Below are positions 1-9,498 of a stretch of 64,000 bases of DNA, one piece after another. The stretch is from Psychrobacter sp. PG1. GTDB lineage: Bacteria > Pseudomonadota > Gammaproteobacteria > Pseudomonadales > Moraxellaceae. Both the position numbers and the translations under genes were made by a program. The DNA lies in NCBI RefSeq assembly GCF_014897815.1, contig NZ_JABUZG010000053.1:1-64000 (forward strand). The letters are read 5' to 3'. The notes below the pieces were generated by a model. It was not told the origin of the DNA and searched no databases. It saw only the letters and a program-made list of their open reading frames with translations. How positions within the stretch are numbered: the stretch's first letter is position 1; each line of letters starts with the position of its first letter.

Positions 1-83
1 CCAAGTCAATGTCTACAGATTTGACAGCATAGGTCAATCCTGTGGACGATTGATCCCCTAAAAGTATTATAAGAAGAGATAAA

Positions 84-1151
84 ATGAAATATGTGTTTGA
101 TAAGCAATTAGAAATGATTAATGACTGGTGCATGGTAAAAAATGTACAGCGGTTTAATCAGTTAAGTCAAATCATTTATATTGATAAGTCTATTGGTGAT
201 GGCTACTTTGAACGTTATGATTTCGGTAGCATTGGTCTATCACGGGTCAATTGCTACTTTCATAGAAATCATCAATTCATTAATCCTAATTGCCAAACCA
301 GTTATGTTTTATACATTGTTTTGCAAGGGAGCTATGAATATCAGCTAGACGACAAAGTGACTATAGAAGAAAAAGTAGGAGTAAAAGCAACAGTAAAAAC
401 AGAAGTAGGAACAGAAGTAGGAACAGAAGCAAGGCAGGTAAATAGAACCAAGCTAAAACAGTTTGAGCAAGTAACGATAAATGCGCCTGCCATTTGGTTA
501 ATAAAAGGCGATTTAGGGAGATTGAGCACAATTATTAGCGCTAAGGAAGACATTAAAGCCTTATATATTGAGCTAGATAAAGACTTTGTTGGTAAATTAG
601 CCGCACAAATAGAGCAGCAGACAGATGCCAATAACTTAATCATATCCAAATTAATGACTATGTCCGATTCGTCAATTTTACCTTTAAATCTGACTACCAA
701 AGCGGCAAATTTTGTAATGCAGGGCTGGGAGGTTTATAACACGCCTAGTCCCACTGATGATATTAAATTTATGGCACTACAAGGACAATGCTTAACCTTT
801 ACGAGTTTATTATTGAAACAATGTATTACTGAAATAGGCGGGGCTAAAGTACAGGCTCTTAATTCTGCTTATCAAGCCAAACTGCTTCTTGATGAGTTTT
901 ACAATAAGAATTGGACGATACGAGAGCTTGCGCAAAAAACAGGCACAAATGAATGTTATTTAAAGGCCGACTTTAAGAAATTAACGACTCGAACGATTGG
1001 TGATTATCGAACTCATAAACGCATGCAGTTAGCCATGAAACTATTACAAGAGAGACAAAAAATTGCTCCAATTGCTAATCAGCTTGGTTTTAGTAGTACT
1101 CAATATTTTCGTCGGGTGTTTTACAAGTTTTATGGCTATATGCCGGATTAA
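84..1151 (+). CDS. AraC-family transcriptional regulator, PchR-like
   Basis: A 355-residue protein with an AraC-type double helix-turn-helix at its C-terminus (about residues 265-355; IRELAQKTGTNECYLKADFK, then IANQLGFSSTQYFRRVF). It ends soon after the family's terminal Tyr-Gly/Pro motif. The N-terminal part has no motif I recognise and would be the ligand-sensing domain. A low-complexity Lys/Glu/Val/Thr stretch near residues 95-120 is encoded by a small direct repeat. It lies directly upstream of, and in the same direction as, a TonB receptor, the usual place for a siderophore-responsive activator such as PchR. That role is inferred from position. The start follows a purine-rich AAGAAGAGA stretch. 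Confidence 0.85.
   Translation: MKYVFDKQLEMINDWCMVKNVQRFNQLSQIIYIDKSIGDGYFERYDFGSIGLSRVNCYFHRNHQFINPNCQTSYVLYIVLQGSYEYQLDDKVTIEEKVGVKATVKTEVGTEVGTEARQVNRTKLKQFEQVTINAPAIWLIKGDLGRLSTIISAKEDIKALYIELDKDFVGKLAAQIEQQTDANNLIISKLMTMSDSSILPLNLTTKAANFVMQGWEVYNTPSPTDDIKFMALQGQCLTFTSLLLKQCITEIGGAKVQALNSAYQAKLLLDEFYNKNWTIRELAQKTGTNECYLKADFKKLTTRTIGDYRTHKRMQLAMKLLQERQKIAPIANQLGFSSTQYFRRVFYKFYGYMPD
399..430 (+). repeat. 12-bp in-frame tandem repeat inside the AraC regulator
   Basis: The unit ACAGAAGTAGGA occurs twice in tandem, followed by a partial third copy (ACAGAAGC). It encodes Thr-Glu-Val-Gly repeats in the linker of the regulator. Unit loss or gain would keep the frame. Confidence 0.7.
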
Positions 1152-1239
1152 TATATGATAAATTTTTATAAATCAATAGCTTTCCTGATTTTACTAAATA
1201 ATTACGTATAGTCTAAAAATTTGTGTTAACTTTGTAATT

Positions 1240-1258
1240 GATATTGATTATCATTAAC
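1240..1258 (+). promoter_or_regulatory. Fur box upstream of the TonB receptor gene
   Basis: GATATTGATTATCATTAAC matches 16 of 19 positions of the classical Fur consensus (GATAATGATAATCATTATC). It lies 34 bp upstream of the preferred receptor start, so iron-dependent repression of the receptor and the downstream permease is likely. Confidence 0.8.
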
Positions 1259-1292
1259 ATTGTTTTTCATTTATGTTACTTTGGATTTATAT

Positions 1293-3722
1293 ATGTTGCC
1301 TAGCAAATCATCTTCCCTTCAATATTATCTCAGTGACCGTCATCTCAGTAAGGATATCAAAACGACTAAAAAATTTAATGCTTTATATATGCCCTCCTTA
1401 TATCTAGCGCCATTACTCAGTTTATATATTCCTACCACAGCATTGGCAGCCCCATATGAAAATAGCCTGTCCTCAAATGTGCAAACCTTTAATGCGGAAC
1501 AGTTTGCTGAGAGGAAAGAGGTCGCTGAACAAAATAATGGTATTAATGAAATGACATCTGATGACATGCCTACTGTCACCCTTGATGCGATTACTGTTAA
1601 TGCTCGAGGTATTGAAGAAGACGAGTTAAAGACCCCCTTTGTGGTTGATACGATTGACGCGCAAGAAATTGAAGACAAGCAATATGTGACGGTAACAGAT
1701 GCTTTGCGAGATGTACCTAGTATAGATATCCACGATGGTGGTAATGTGGGCTACTCGACACTATGGATGCGTGGTACAGGCTCGTTAAGTATTACCAGTC
1801 TTGATGATAATTCTGTTGATGTCCGAATAGATGGTATCAGTAATGGTAAAACGGGATTGGCACGAAACTTAATTGATGTTGAAAAAGTTGAAGTCGCAAA
1901 AGGTCCTCAAGGGACAATATTGGGTTCAAGTGCTGAGGCTGGTGGTATCATTATCAAAACCTTTGACCCATCAGATTATACAGAAGGCAGGGTCAGTGTG
2001 GGTGTGGGTAATCATAATCTTAAGCGTGGCGAGGCGATGCTAAATCTACCTATAACGGATAATGTTTCTTTTCGCATTGCAGGTATGCTGGAGGAACGTG
2101 ATAATAGTCTGATAAAGCGAGAAGATGGCAAACCGCTTAATAAAAAAGACAAACAAGGCATACAAGCCAAGTTGCGTTGGCATGATAATAACGAAGACAA
2201 TAATGTCGTCTTAACCGCTTATCATGATGAGCAAACCAATAATGTTCCTGTCCTACAAAAAGATTTTGATACTTATAAAGTTGCCACGTTTAATCTACCA
2301 CATGAAAATACAAACACCGCTAAGGGCATGAATTTAGTGGTGAATAGTACCGCTTTTGATTTTGCTGATATAGAGTCAAAAACAGGTTATCACCATTATG
2401 ATAGCGATATTCTGCGCCCCTACCTACCGCCAGAGATGTTGTCCTTACAATTCAGCGGATACCGAATTCCAGAAGACCAACAGCCCATATTCAGTGAGGT
2501 TCTTACCCATCCTGATAACAATCGTCAATACTTAGAGGAATCGATTAAACAGGTTTCGCAAGAAATAACATTGGTCTCTAAGCCAGAGAGCGAAGTCCAG
2601 TGGGTCGCAGGACTCTACTTCGCAAACAAAGATAGGGTGTGGAAAAACGATGCCCGAATGAACTTAAATGACATGCCAGATGGGTTATTGAAAAACAGCA
2701 CTCTTGGTAGTGCGAACAACGCAATTACCGATAAAACATTTGATACTCAGACGAAAGCCATATTTGGTGAAATAACGTATCCTGCGACCGAAAGTCTAGA
2801 TGTGATAGCAGGGCTACGTTTGGCAAATGAAGAGCAAACACACGACGCCGTTTGGCAAGGCAATGATAATAACCCATTGGGTAATGATGTAAAAAGTGGC
2901 AGTAAAACGCTGGAGGACACCGCAACGACGGGACGCTTTGGTTTGAGCTATGCTATAAGTCCTAATTGGCGGGTATATGCGCTACAATCACGCGGTCATA
3001 AGTTCGGTGGGTTTGCCGATTATGACAATAACATGGCTTATGGTAACCCCCTTGCATATTACAAGCCGACGACAATTGATGCCTCTGAGATTGGTACAAA
3101 ATATCGCAGTGCAGACAATCGCTTAAATTTGGGGTTGGCACTTTATCGTAACAAAATGAAAGACGACCATATGAGCGTAACAGCCTCACCTCCTGAATAT
3201 AAAAGTGAAACGTTCAACGTTGATAGCCGTAGTCAAGGTATCGAGCTATCCGCAGATTGGCGAATAACCAATAATTGGCAGATAAAAACCCAACTTGCCT
3301 ACACCGATGCAAAGGTCACTGATGCTAGCGAAGTACCACCACCCGCTAGTCCGGGGATGTTACCGCTAACGGCAGAAGATAACCACATGCCACAAGTGCC
3401 AAAATTCAGTGGCAGTATTGGTATGCAATACAACGATGATTTACTGTTTACATTGCCAGTATTTGGTAAAGCGCAGTGGTTCGCTGATGCAAAATATCGC
3501 TACGTGGGTGACCGTTATGCGCAAGCGTACAATGGTATTGAGCTTGAGAGTTATGGTTTGGTTGACGCTAGTCTAGGACTCACCAGCTACAACCACGAAC
3601 TAAGCATTTGGGGTAAAAACTTAACAGATGAACGCTACGAGCATATAAAAATATATCCGATGAATGTTGGTATATTAGGAACTGATAGAAGCTATGGTCT
3701 TAAATATAGTTATTACTATTAA
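1293..3722 (+). CDS. TonB-dependent ferric-siderophore outer-membrane receptor
   Basis: An 809-residue receptor importing a ferric siderophore across the outer membrane using TonB energy. The signal sequence has an unusually long N-terminal region and a hydrophobic core (LAPLLSLYIPTTALA) with cleavage expected after TALA. The plug domain begins with a TonB-box-like stretch (TVTLDAITVNA), then TPFVVDTIDAQEIED, DALRDVPSIDI and VEVAKGPQGTILGSSAEAGG. The rest is a 22-strand barrel-type sequence with NLTDERYEH near the end and a terminal aromatic residue. An in-frame upstream ATG at 1260 is rejected because it touches the Fur box; neither start has a strong Shine-Dalgarno. The permease gene starts 29 bp downstream, so the two are probably co-transcribed. 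The ligand is presumably the siderophore made by the adjacent operon. Confidence 0.93.
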   Translation: MLPSKSSSLQYYLSDRHLSKDIKTTKKFNALYMPSLYLAPLLSLYIPTTALAAPYENSLSSNVQTFNAEQFAERKEVAEQNNGINEMTSDDMPTVTLDAITVNARGIEEDELKTPFVVDTIDAQEIEDKQYVTVTDALRDVPSIDIHDGGNVGYSTLWMRGTGSLSITSLDDNSVDVRIDGISNGKTGLARNLIDVEKVEVAKGPQGTILGSSAEAGGIIIKTFDPSDYTEGRVSVGVGNHNLKRGEAMLNLPITDNVSFRIAGMLEERDNSLIKREDGKPLNKKDKQGIQAKLRWHDNNEDNNVVLTAYHDEQTNNVPVLQKDFDTYKVATFNLPHENTNTAKGMNLVVNSTAFDFADIESKTGYHHYDSDILRPYLPPEMLSLQFSGYRIPEDQQPIFSEVLTHPDNNRQYLEESIKQVSQEITLVSKPESEVQWVAGLYFANKDRVWKNDARMNLNDMPDGLLKNSTLGSANNAITDKTFDTQTKAIFGEITYPATESLDVIAGLRLANEEQTHDAVWQGNDNNPLGNDVKSGSKTLEDTATTGRFGLSYAISPNWRVYALQSRGHKFGGFADYDNNMAYGNPLAYYKPTTIDASEIGTKYRSADNRLNLGLALYRNKMKDDHMSVTASPPEYKSETFNVDSRSQGIELSADWRITNNWQIKTQLAYTDAKVTDASEVPPPASPGMLPLTAEDNHMPQVPKFSGSIGMQYNDDLLFTLPVFGKAQWFADAKYRYVGDRYAQAYNGIELESYGLVDASLGLTSYNHELSIWGKNLTDERYEHIKIYPMNVGILGTDRSYGLKYSYYY

Positions 3723-3751
3723 GACTGTCACTACTATTAAGGTAACAACAG

Positions 3752-5020
3752 ATGAAAATATCTTCCAATCGCAAGCCTTGGGTTTTGCTTGCCAGTATTT
3801 ATATCACTCAGTATATCGGGCTGGCTTTTATTTTTGCCTCTTCCGTTGCCATCATGCGTGACATGAAGATGCCATTAAATAAAATTGCTTTATTAAACTT
3901 CATTGCCTTACCGTTATTACTGAAAATACTTTACGCACCGTTTATAGACCTTATTCGACCCTCATTTATGCACAGACAGTTACAAGGGCGTTATCGCAGT
4001 TGGTTACTTATAGCGCAGTTTTTAATGATGATTTTATTGGTTATCATCGGTATGCTAGATATTGCGACACAGTTTAGTCTAATGATAGGATTAATGCTTG
4101 TTTATGCTTTGGCCGTGAGCGTGCAAGATGTTGCGGTAGATGGCCTTGCGAACAAAATCTTTAGTAAAAATGAGCGGCAACGAGCAAACAGTGTGCAGTT
4201 CTCTGGTAATCTTGTGGGTAATATTATTGGTGGTGGCCTGATACTTATGGCATATCCTTGGCTACAATGGCAAGGGTCACTGCTTGTGCTAGCGTTATTA
4301 ACAAGTATCTCATGGTTACAACTGCTGCGTTATGTAGAGCCGACAATAGAGTTACCAGACAATGCTGATACCCGCACAGCCGCTACGCAGTTTGTGCAAA
4401 AGACGTCTTTAACGCGCTCGTTAGTTATCTTATTAGTCGCCATGTGGCAATTTATAAGAAGTAATCTGGCATGGTTTATTTTATTAGTAATTTACCCTGT
4501 CGGATTTAGTGCCGGTTTTACCCTATTGAATCCAATACTGGTGGATGCGCACTGGACGTTTGCAGATATAGGTTTTGTGACTAAAGTATACGGTTCTGTG
4601 ATTGGGGTGATTTCTGCGCTTAGTGCCAGTCTTCTTATTGACAAAATGGGCCGAGTTAAAACATTGCTCGTGTTAACGGTAGCGCAAGCTTTGGTACTGA
4701 TGTTATTTTTACCTCTAAGCTATGGTTACACCAATAAGCTTATGGTATATAGTGCAGTGACCACCTACTTTTTAGTAAACCCTGCACTCATGGCGACTGT
4801 TGCCACAATTGCGATGGATAAAGCCAGCCTAAACTCTGCCAAAGCCACGTTCTTTACCTTGCAACTGGGTACTTTTTCTTTTATGGGCTTTGTTTGTGCA
4901 GGTGTAGCGATGACGGCAGCCAATACGTTTGGCTACAGCAAAGTGCTAATGGCAAGTATCTCTCTCACCCTCATCATTGTCTTATTTATGCGCGCAAAAC
5001 AAACCATGTTTAATAGCTAG
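3752..5020 (+). CDS. MFS siderophore permease, RhtX/FptX type
   Basis: A 422-residue integral membrane protein with about 12 hydrophobic segments and no signal peptide. The opening (PWVLLASIYITQYIGLAFIF) and the short KILYAPFIDL loop are typical of the RhtX/FptX group of single-component inner-membrane siderophore importers, related to AmpG. A start with weak upstream AAGG lies 29 bp after the receptor stop codon, suggesting one iron-regulated transcript. Its likely job is to move the ferric or desferri-siderophore from periplasm to cytoplasm, where the nearby SIP reductase would release iron. No ABC transporter or periplasmic binding protein is present in the locus, which fits this import route. 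Confidence 0.85.
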   Translation: MKISSNRKPWVLLASIYITQYIGLAFIFASSVAIMRDMKMPLNKIALLNFIALPLLLKILYAPFIDLIRPSFMHRQLQGRYRSWLLIAQFLMMILLVIIGMLDIATQFSLMIGLMLVYALAVSVQDVAVDGLANKIFSKNERQRANSVQFSGNLVGNIIGGGLILMAYPWLQWQGSLLVLALLTSISWLQLLRYVEPTIELPDNADTRTAATQFVQKTSLTRSLVILLVAMWQFIRSNLAWFILLVIYPVGFSAGFTLLNPILVDAHWTFADIGFVTKVYGSVIGVISALSASLLIDKMGRVKTLLVLTVAQALVLMLFLPLSYGYTNKLMVYSAVTTYFLVNPALMATVATIAMDKASLNSAKATFFTLQLGTFSFMGFVCAGVAMTAANTFGYSKVLMASISLTLIIVLFMRAKQTMFNS

Positions 5021-5036
5021 ATCTCAGTCACTTAAT

Positions 5037-5202
5037 CTAGGGCGTGTCTTCATTTACAATTTATGGGCTAAAAATGGCTATATTACCGCCAAACTTTGTC
5101 TAATTCGTAGTCAATATGTCTATATTAACTGCGAAATTATTCGCGTTTGACAACAATCTATCTCATTTTTATCTCTATAATCCAATTGGAGACATGCCCT
5201 AG
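5037..5202. mobile_element. MITE-like element, copy A
   Basis: A 166-bp non-coding element bounded by CTAGGGCGTGTC and GACATGCCCTAG, imperfect inverted repeats matching the ends of the IS5-family element at 25,321. Its interior (GCTAAAAATGGCTA, CTATCTCATTTTTAT) is shared with the copy at 43,060. It lies between the permease and the SIP gene and would separate them transcriptionally only if it carries a terminator, which I do not see. Confidence 0.8.
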
Positions 5203-5411
5203 ACAGACCCTAGTCTTAATCAACCTTAAAAGTAGTACACGGCAGATGATTGCAAGTACTACAGTAATAGGCTAAGCGAGTCTTACATCGTAACTCTTTA
5301 AGGGTGGGCAACTATAGTATCGCTTCTACACATTTTCTTCTATTACGCTAGGGTCTGTTAATTGTTTAATAAACCCTAAATTCTATTCACTAGCACAGCA
5401 CAGGTTACCTT
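5203..5411. other. Intergenic region upstream of the SIP gene
   Basis: About 210 bp without a coding signal. No Fur box comparable to those elsewhere in the locus is visible, so expression of the SIP gene may depend on read-through from the receptor transcript or on an unrecognised promoter. Confidence 0.4.
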
Positions 5412-6572
5412 ATGCCAGCAACCCCCCCCTATACGCCGATAGCAGATATAGATGCCAAGTTAGACATCATCGAGCATCTTAATCAAGACCATATCGAAGA
5501 AGTACAAGCGATTGCAGCGTATTATTACCCCGATTTAGCAATTACAAATCCCCTTATTATAGATATTTATAAAGAAGGGATGCTGATATCAGCACAGGTA
5601 AATAATAAATCCCAAGAGTTGTTTGTCGATTTTAAACTTGAAGGTGATTTAGAAGAACAGGTGCTTTATTTGGCATATACTGCGATGGCGGAGCAAGGTC
5701 GCGATTTAACAGGTAATAAAAAGCATTACTTTGAGGTGATTGGTAAACAAAAATTAACGCCAAACATGACGCGGTTGACGCTACATAGTGAGACGCCGCT
5801 ACCAGAAAATTATGCCGGCTATGCTTATGGAATGATACTAAAAGTACTGAATAAAACACCCCTTCAGCAGACAGTAGCAGACAAGCAGCAAATCACCTCG
5901 CTAACCACCTCCATAAAAGAACAGGTTAATAAACAAGTAAAAAAACGAGGCAATCAAGCATTCTTATGGCTGCTTAAAAAAGTATCTAGCGATAGAAGGC
6001 AAAAGATTGTAAAAACCATCAATAAAGATATTCGTCTGTACACACTACGCTCGGCTTGGAAGAGTAAAAAATCTGATTTTAATAATCAAGGTTATATGGA
6101 TGTGTTCACGCATGGAAATAGTGCAGGTAGCTTATGGATTGAAACAGTAAATTTGGGCGATATTGTTTTTAGTCGTACAGAAACCGATGACAAGCACGCG
6201 CATTTACAGGAGGGGCAAACGGTGTTAATTGCTGATGAAACGGCTTATCCTGCTTTGGCGGGTATTCTGGACTTTTGGCAAAACGATATACCGCCTCATA
6301 TTGTTATCTTAAGTCAACAACCGTTAGAACAAGATTACTTTGACGATAATGAATTTCCGGTAGGAGCGACTATTCATCGTATTGTCAGCCCATATAATCA
6401 ACAAGGGTTAAAAACCCTTGAGATATTAAAAGATATTGAGTCTATAGACGGGGTATGGGGCGCGTTTGAAAGCAAGGCGTGTAAAGTCGTGCGTCATTAT
6501 TTACGTAATGAGCGCCAGTTAACTGGCAAGCAGAACCATATTAAAGGATATTGGAAAGCCACTACTGATTGA
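5412..6572 (+). CDS. Siderophore-interacting protein (ferric-siderophore reductase) with N-terminal DUF2470 domain
   Basis: A 386-residue cytoplasmic flavoprotein. Residues about 15-95 form a DUF2470-like domain (HLNQDHIEEVQAIAAYYYPD). From about residue 105 follows a ViuB/YqjH-type SIP reductase: FAD-binding segment (DIRLYTLRSAW, MDVFTHGNSAGSLW, LGDIVF), then the NAD(P)H-side domain (VLIADETAYPALAGILD) and the closing WGAFESKACKVVRHYLR and GYWKA motifs. A Lys-rich insertion (about residues 145-210) lies within the FAD domain. It would reduce imported ferric siderophore to release Fe(II). The gene is convergent with the MATE gene. SIP assignment is firm; the role of the DUF2470 part is unknown. 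Confidence 0.9.
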   Translation: MPATPPYTPIADIDAKLDIIEHLNQDHIEEVQAIAAYYYPDLAITNPLIIDIYKEGMLISAQVNNKSQELFVDFKLEGDLEEQVLYLAYTAMAEQGRDLTGNKKHYFEVIGKQKLTPNMTRLTLHSETPLPENYAGYAYGMILKVLNKTPLQQTVADKQQITSLTTSIKEQVNKQVKKRGNQAFLWLLKKVSSDRRQKIVKTINKDIRLYTLRSAWKSKKSDFNNQGYMDVFTHGNSAGSLWIETVNLGDIVFSRTETDDKHAHLQEGQTVLIADETAYPALAGILDFWQNDIPPHIVILSQQPLEQDYFDDNEFPVGATIHRIVSPYNQQGLKTLEILKDIESIDGVWGAFESKACKVVRHYLRNERQLTGKQNHIKGYWKATTD

Positions 6573-6576
6573 TATG

Positions 6577-6608
6577 GCTAGGCGGCTAGTCCAGCCTAGC
6601 TGCCTAGC
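6577..6608. terminator. Convergent hairpin between SIP and MATE genes
   Basis: A stem of GCTAGGCGGCTAG and CTAGCTGCCTAGC (13 pairs counting one G-U) with a six-base loop lies where the two genes converge and includes the MATE stop codon. There is no clear T-run on either strand, so it is only a probable terminator. Confidence 0.5.
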
Positions 6609-7993
6609 TGTATATGTTTAAACTTTCTTCGGCATACTATGGCAAGAACAAATGACGACACCGCCAATCCCACTACCATTAATAACCATATGTCTTCAAC
6701 GCGCAGTCTCATTATCCAATTAAATTTAATAGAGAGGATAACGACGGGAACAATAAATAGCCAATAATTGATAAGTATCACCAATAAGGGTTTTACGAAA
6801 TCTTCAAAACCTCGTAAAACACCACTGATGAGCATTTGCATGGCACTAAAAAATTGAAAAGCAGCGCCATATGTCATCAGAATGGTGGCTATCTCTTTTA
6901 CGCCATCGTCATTGGTAAAATAGCCCACTATCTTATCATCGTAAACGACTAATAAGGCGGCCATAATCGTTGCATACACCACCGTAACCAACAGGGTGAA
7001 TATTGCCACTTTTGCAGCGTTTGACGCATCCGCTATACCATTAAAGTAGGCGATGCGAATCGTTGTTGCATTCGCAATAGCCACAGGAATCATAAACGCA
7101 ATCAAGGTGATGTTTAAAACAATTTGATGCGCAGCAATGTGCCGAATACTGTAGGTGGAGATTAAAAAAGCCAACACGGTTAACGCCATGACTTCGAGTA
7201 AAAAAGAAAAACCAATGGGCAATCCTTCTATGAGTAAGCGTTTACTGTCTTGTTTGTCTACAGAAACATTATTACCAGAGACCGAATGACCAGCACTGGC
7301 AACCCAAGGTAACTGTTGAGTAATCTGTTTTTTTAAGAACATACAAGCGATATACCCACTTACTGCCGTCGCCAGTCCGCATCCCATCCCACCCATTTCA
7401 GGAAACCCTAAAAAACCATGGATAAAAATAACATTCAGACAAGCGTTCATAATAACCAGTAGAAAGCTCACTAAAACAATAGGTTTTAGGGTACTATTCC
7501 CTTCACCCGTTATTCTATACATAAGCATATGAATAATACCTGGCATTCCAAGGCCAACAAACATTAAATAATTTCTCGTGATTAAACTGACCTCGTCATC
7601 TTGAATAAACCAAGTGACTGAAAAGGCTAATAGTTCAATGATTACGAATCCAATAATAGACAGCCAAAAAGCAACGTTTTTGGCATGTAAAAAGAGCTTT
7701 TGAGCCGCTATATGTGTATTGCCGTGATAAATGTTATTGGCATCGGCGTTATTGGTATCAACAGTATTGTTAAGGGCGGCAAATTTAGGAACAAAGACAT
7801 ATAACACACCCGTAAAAAAAAGAAAGACAGGTGTCCATATGGCACTGCCTAAACCCACGGCGGCTAGATCTTTATAATTATATTGTCCAGCAACCATCGC
7901 ATCAACGATACCGAGCGAGGCTTGGCAAAGCTGTATGAGTATCAATGGAATAGCAAGCTTTAAAATAGGTTTAATGATGGTAGAGTTTGTCAT
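6596..7993 (-). CDS. MATE-family efflux protein, probable siderophore exporter
   Basis: A 465-residue membrane protein with about 12 hydrophobic segments in two homologous halves. MATE features are the N-terminal PILKLAIPLILIQLCQASLGIVD and the mid-protein ISTYSIRHIAAHQIVLNI. MATE proteins export small molecules by Na+ or H+ antiport. It is the last gene of the leftward biosynthetic operon, 111 bp after the thioesterase gene. Putative siderophore exporters are often placed this way, so export of the finished siderophore is the likely role; this is inference. A His/Asn-rich loop near residues 80-95 is unusual but may be only lineage-specific. Confidence 0.85.
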   Translation of the reverse strand: MTNSTIIKPILKLAIPLILIQLCQASLGIVDAMVAGQYNYKDLAAVGLGSAIWTPVFLFFTGVLYVFVPKFAALNNTVDTNNADANNIYHGNTHIAAQKLFLHAKNVAFWLSIIGFVIIELLAFSVTWFIQDDEVSLITRNYLMFVGLGMPGIIHMLMYRITGEGNSTLKPIVLVSFLLVIMNACLNVIFIHGFLGFPEMGGMGCGLATAVSGYIACMFLKKQITQQLPWVASAGHSVSGNNVSVDKQDSKRLLIEGLPIGFSFLLEVMALTVLAFLISTYSIRHIAAHQIVLNITLIAFMIPVAIANATTIRIAYFNGIADASNAAKVAIFTLLVTVVYATIMAALLVVYDDKIVGYFTNDDGVKEIATILMTYGAAFQFFSAMQMLISGVLRGFEDFVKPLLVILINYWLFIVPVVILSIKFNWIMRLRVEDIWLLMVVGLAVSSFVLAIVCRRKFKHIQLGS

Positions 7994-8104
7994 TTTAAAT
8001 AGGCTTCAAAAAATAAGGCGATAGGGGTTTATTACTAAATGTTGGGCGGATACCAGCTTTTATATTGGGTACTTATGCTGCGTTCTTATATACGGTTCGA
8101 TATA

Positions 8105-8836
8105 TCAGATGGTAGTTGTTGTATACTCAATGGCATAAGTGACTATTTGTAGCATCTCTTTGCACACCTCACGATTGTTAAAATAAAAATGACCGCCTGC
8201 AAAAACGTAACTTCCTAGCCAGTTTTCACTATAAGCTGACCAAGCATCCATTTTGGTCTTGTCAGCTATATCCGTGTCGTCATCGCCATATAATGCCAGT
8301 AGCGGCACGGTGGTCTTCTTTGGATTGTCTGCTAATAATCTATCGTTCACTAAAAAATCATTACGCAAAATACGTAAAAAGAAAGATAAGGTGTTTTTGT
8401 TGTCAAGAATTGCTTTTGGTGTGCCGTTATAATGCGTTAATGCCTCAATTAACTCCTCATCCGTTAATAAATGCTTGAGTGGCATATGCCGAGTATGCTG
8501 ATAGCTTGGTCTACCACTGACGATAATGAGACTAAGAAAGGGGCGAGTAGACGCATCTAAATAATTAATGACTTTCCAGAGTAACGCTGCTCCCAAACTA
8601 TGCCCAAAAAGTGCAAAAGAGTGCTGTCTTTTGCTAACGTCTCGATTGATATTTTCAGCGATTTCTTGGGCAAGAACGTCTGGACAATCGCATAATGGCG
8701 TGCTCATTTTAATACCATGGCCTGGATATTCTACTGGTATCACATTAAGATAGCTTGGGAGTAGTTTTTGCCAAGCGCTATACAACATAGAGCTACTCCC
8801 TGCTGGCGGTAAACAATACATATCATATGTCGTCAT
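8105..8836 (-). CDS. Type II (external) thioesterase of the NRPS system
   Basis: A 243-residue alpha/beta hydrolase. It opens with the type II thioesterase signature (CLPPAGSSSMLYSAW), has the nucleophile elbow GHSLG with Ser80, the acid in LALYGDDD, and the catalytic His in GGHFYFNN. Such enzymes hydrolyse misprimed or stalled acyl groups from carrier domains. None of the three NRPS proteins has a C-terminal thioesterase, so this protein could also help with release, although a condensation domain using the hydroxylated amine as nucleophile is the expected release mode. A good ribosome site (AAAGGAAAG) precedes the ATG. The acyltransferase gene ends 42 bp upstream. Confidence 0.9.
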   Translation of the reverse strand: MTTYDMYCLPPAGSSSMLYSAWQKLLPSYLNVIPVEYPGHGIKMSTPLCDCPDVLAQEIAENINRDVSKRQHSFALFGHSLGAALLWKVINYLDASTRPFLSLIIVSGRPSYQHTRHMPLKHLLTDEELIEALTHYNGTPKAILDNKNTLSFFLRILRNDFLVNDRLLADNPKKTTVPLLALYGDDDTDIADKTKMDAWSAYSENWLGSYVFAGGHFYFNNREVCKEMLQIVTYAIEYTTTTI

Positions 8837-8878
8837 GCTTTCCTTTTGTACCCTACGTTTTTTATCATTGATGACGCC

Positions 8879-9472
8879 TTAAGCGCTTACCGGTGACGTA
8901 TTTTGAGCGTTATAGAAAGTGTCCCGGTAACAAAAATATAACATTGCCACTTTTTCGGGCATATCAAGCTCACCTTGAGGCTCATAAGACAAAGCGTTCA
9001 AGATCTTCGACATGGGTTTATTCTTGCTATCAGGCTCTACGATAACTTTACGAGCGCGACTGTTTTGGAATATAAAATCTGTTAGGCACCGTATAATGGG
9101 TTTAGCATAGCCTTTACCGACGACGTCCGTTTCTCCTAGTAGGATATGAAAGCCCATATCTGCCGCCTCAATATCATAATATAAACGGACACGATCTCGG
9201 GCCGCTTCATACACTTCAATGTACCCCACAGCCCTACCATTTATCGTTATGAAATAAAGCCTTTGATGGTCGTCTACAATCATCTTTTCATAGTAGGCCA
9301 GTAGTTTAGGCATCGGCTCATTTAATTGCCATTGCGGGATAACGTGTTCTTTATGCATCCAGTCATATATCAGTGGCATATCGTCGGGGTATTGAATTTT
9401 CCTTAGTCCATATACTGTGTCCGCTATTTTTTTTTCATAATTATTTGGCAATATTTGCGATAGGGTTGGCAT
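8879..9472 (-). CDS. GNAT-type siderophore N-acyltransferase (hydroxyamine acetyltransferase)
   Basis: A 197-residue protein of the IucB/AlcB/MbtK acetyltransferase group (Acetyltransf_8). Visible family features are HVIPQWQL near the N-terminus, GYIEVYEAARDRV, GFHILLGE, GKGYAKPIIRCLTDFIF and a C-terminal KVAMLYFCYRDTF. Members transfer an acyl group from acyl-CoA to the hydroxylamine made by the partner monooxygenase, giving a hydroxamate. The monooxygenase gene is 26 bp upstream and a diamine-forming decarboxylase is encoded nearby, so the product is probably N-acetyl-N-hydroxyputrescine, as in the fimsbactin pathway. The acyl donor cannot be read from the sequence; succinyl-CoA is an alternative. 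Confidence 0.88.
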   Translation of the reverse strand: MPTLSQILPNNYEKKIADTVYGLRKIQYPDDMPLIYDWMHKEHVIPQWQLNEPMPKLLAYYEKMIVDDHQRLYFITINGRAVGYIEVYEAARDRVRLYYDIEAADMGFHILLGETDVVGKGYAKPIIRCLTDFIFQNSRARKVIVEPDSKNKPMSKILNALSYEPQGELDMPEKVAMLYFCYRDTFYNAQNTSPVSA

Positions 9473-9498
9473 ATCAAGCTCTCTTTATTATAGTAAGG

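Noticed and set aside
1260..1292. Upstream ATG of the TonB receptor frame
   Set aside because: It overlaps the end of the Fur box and has no ribosome site; ATG 1,293 gives a normal precursor.
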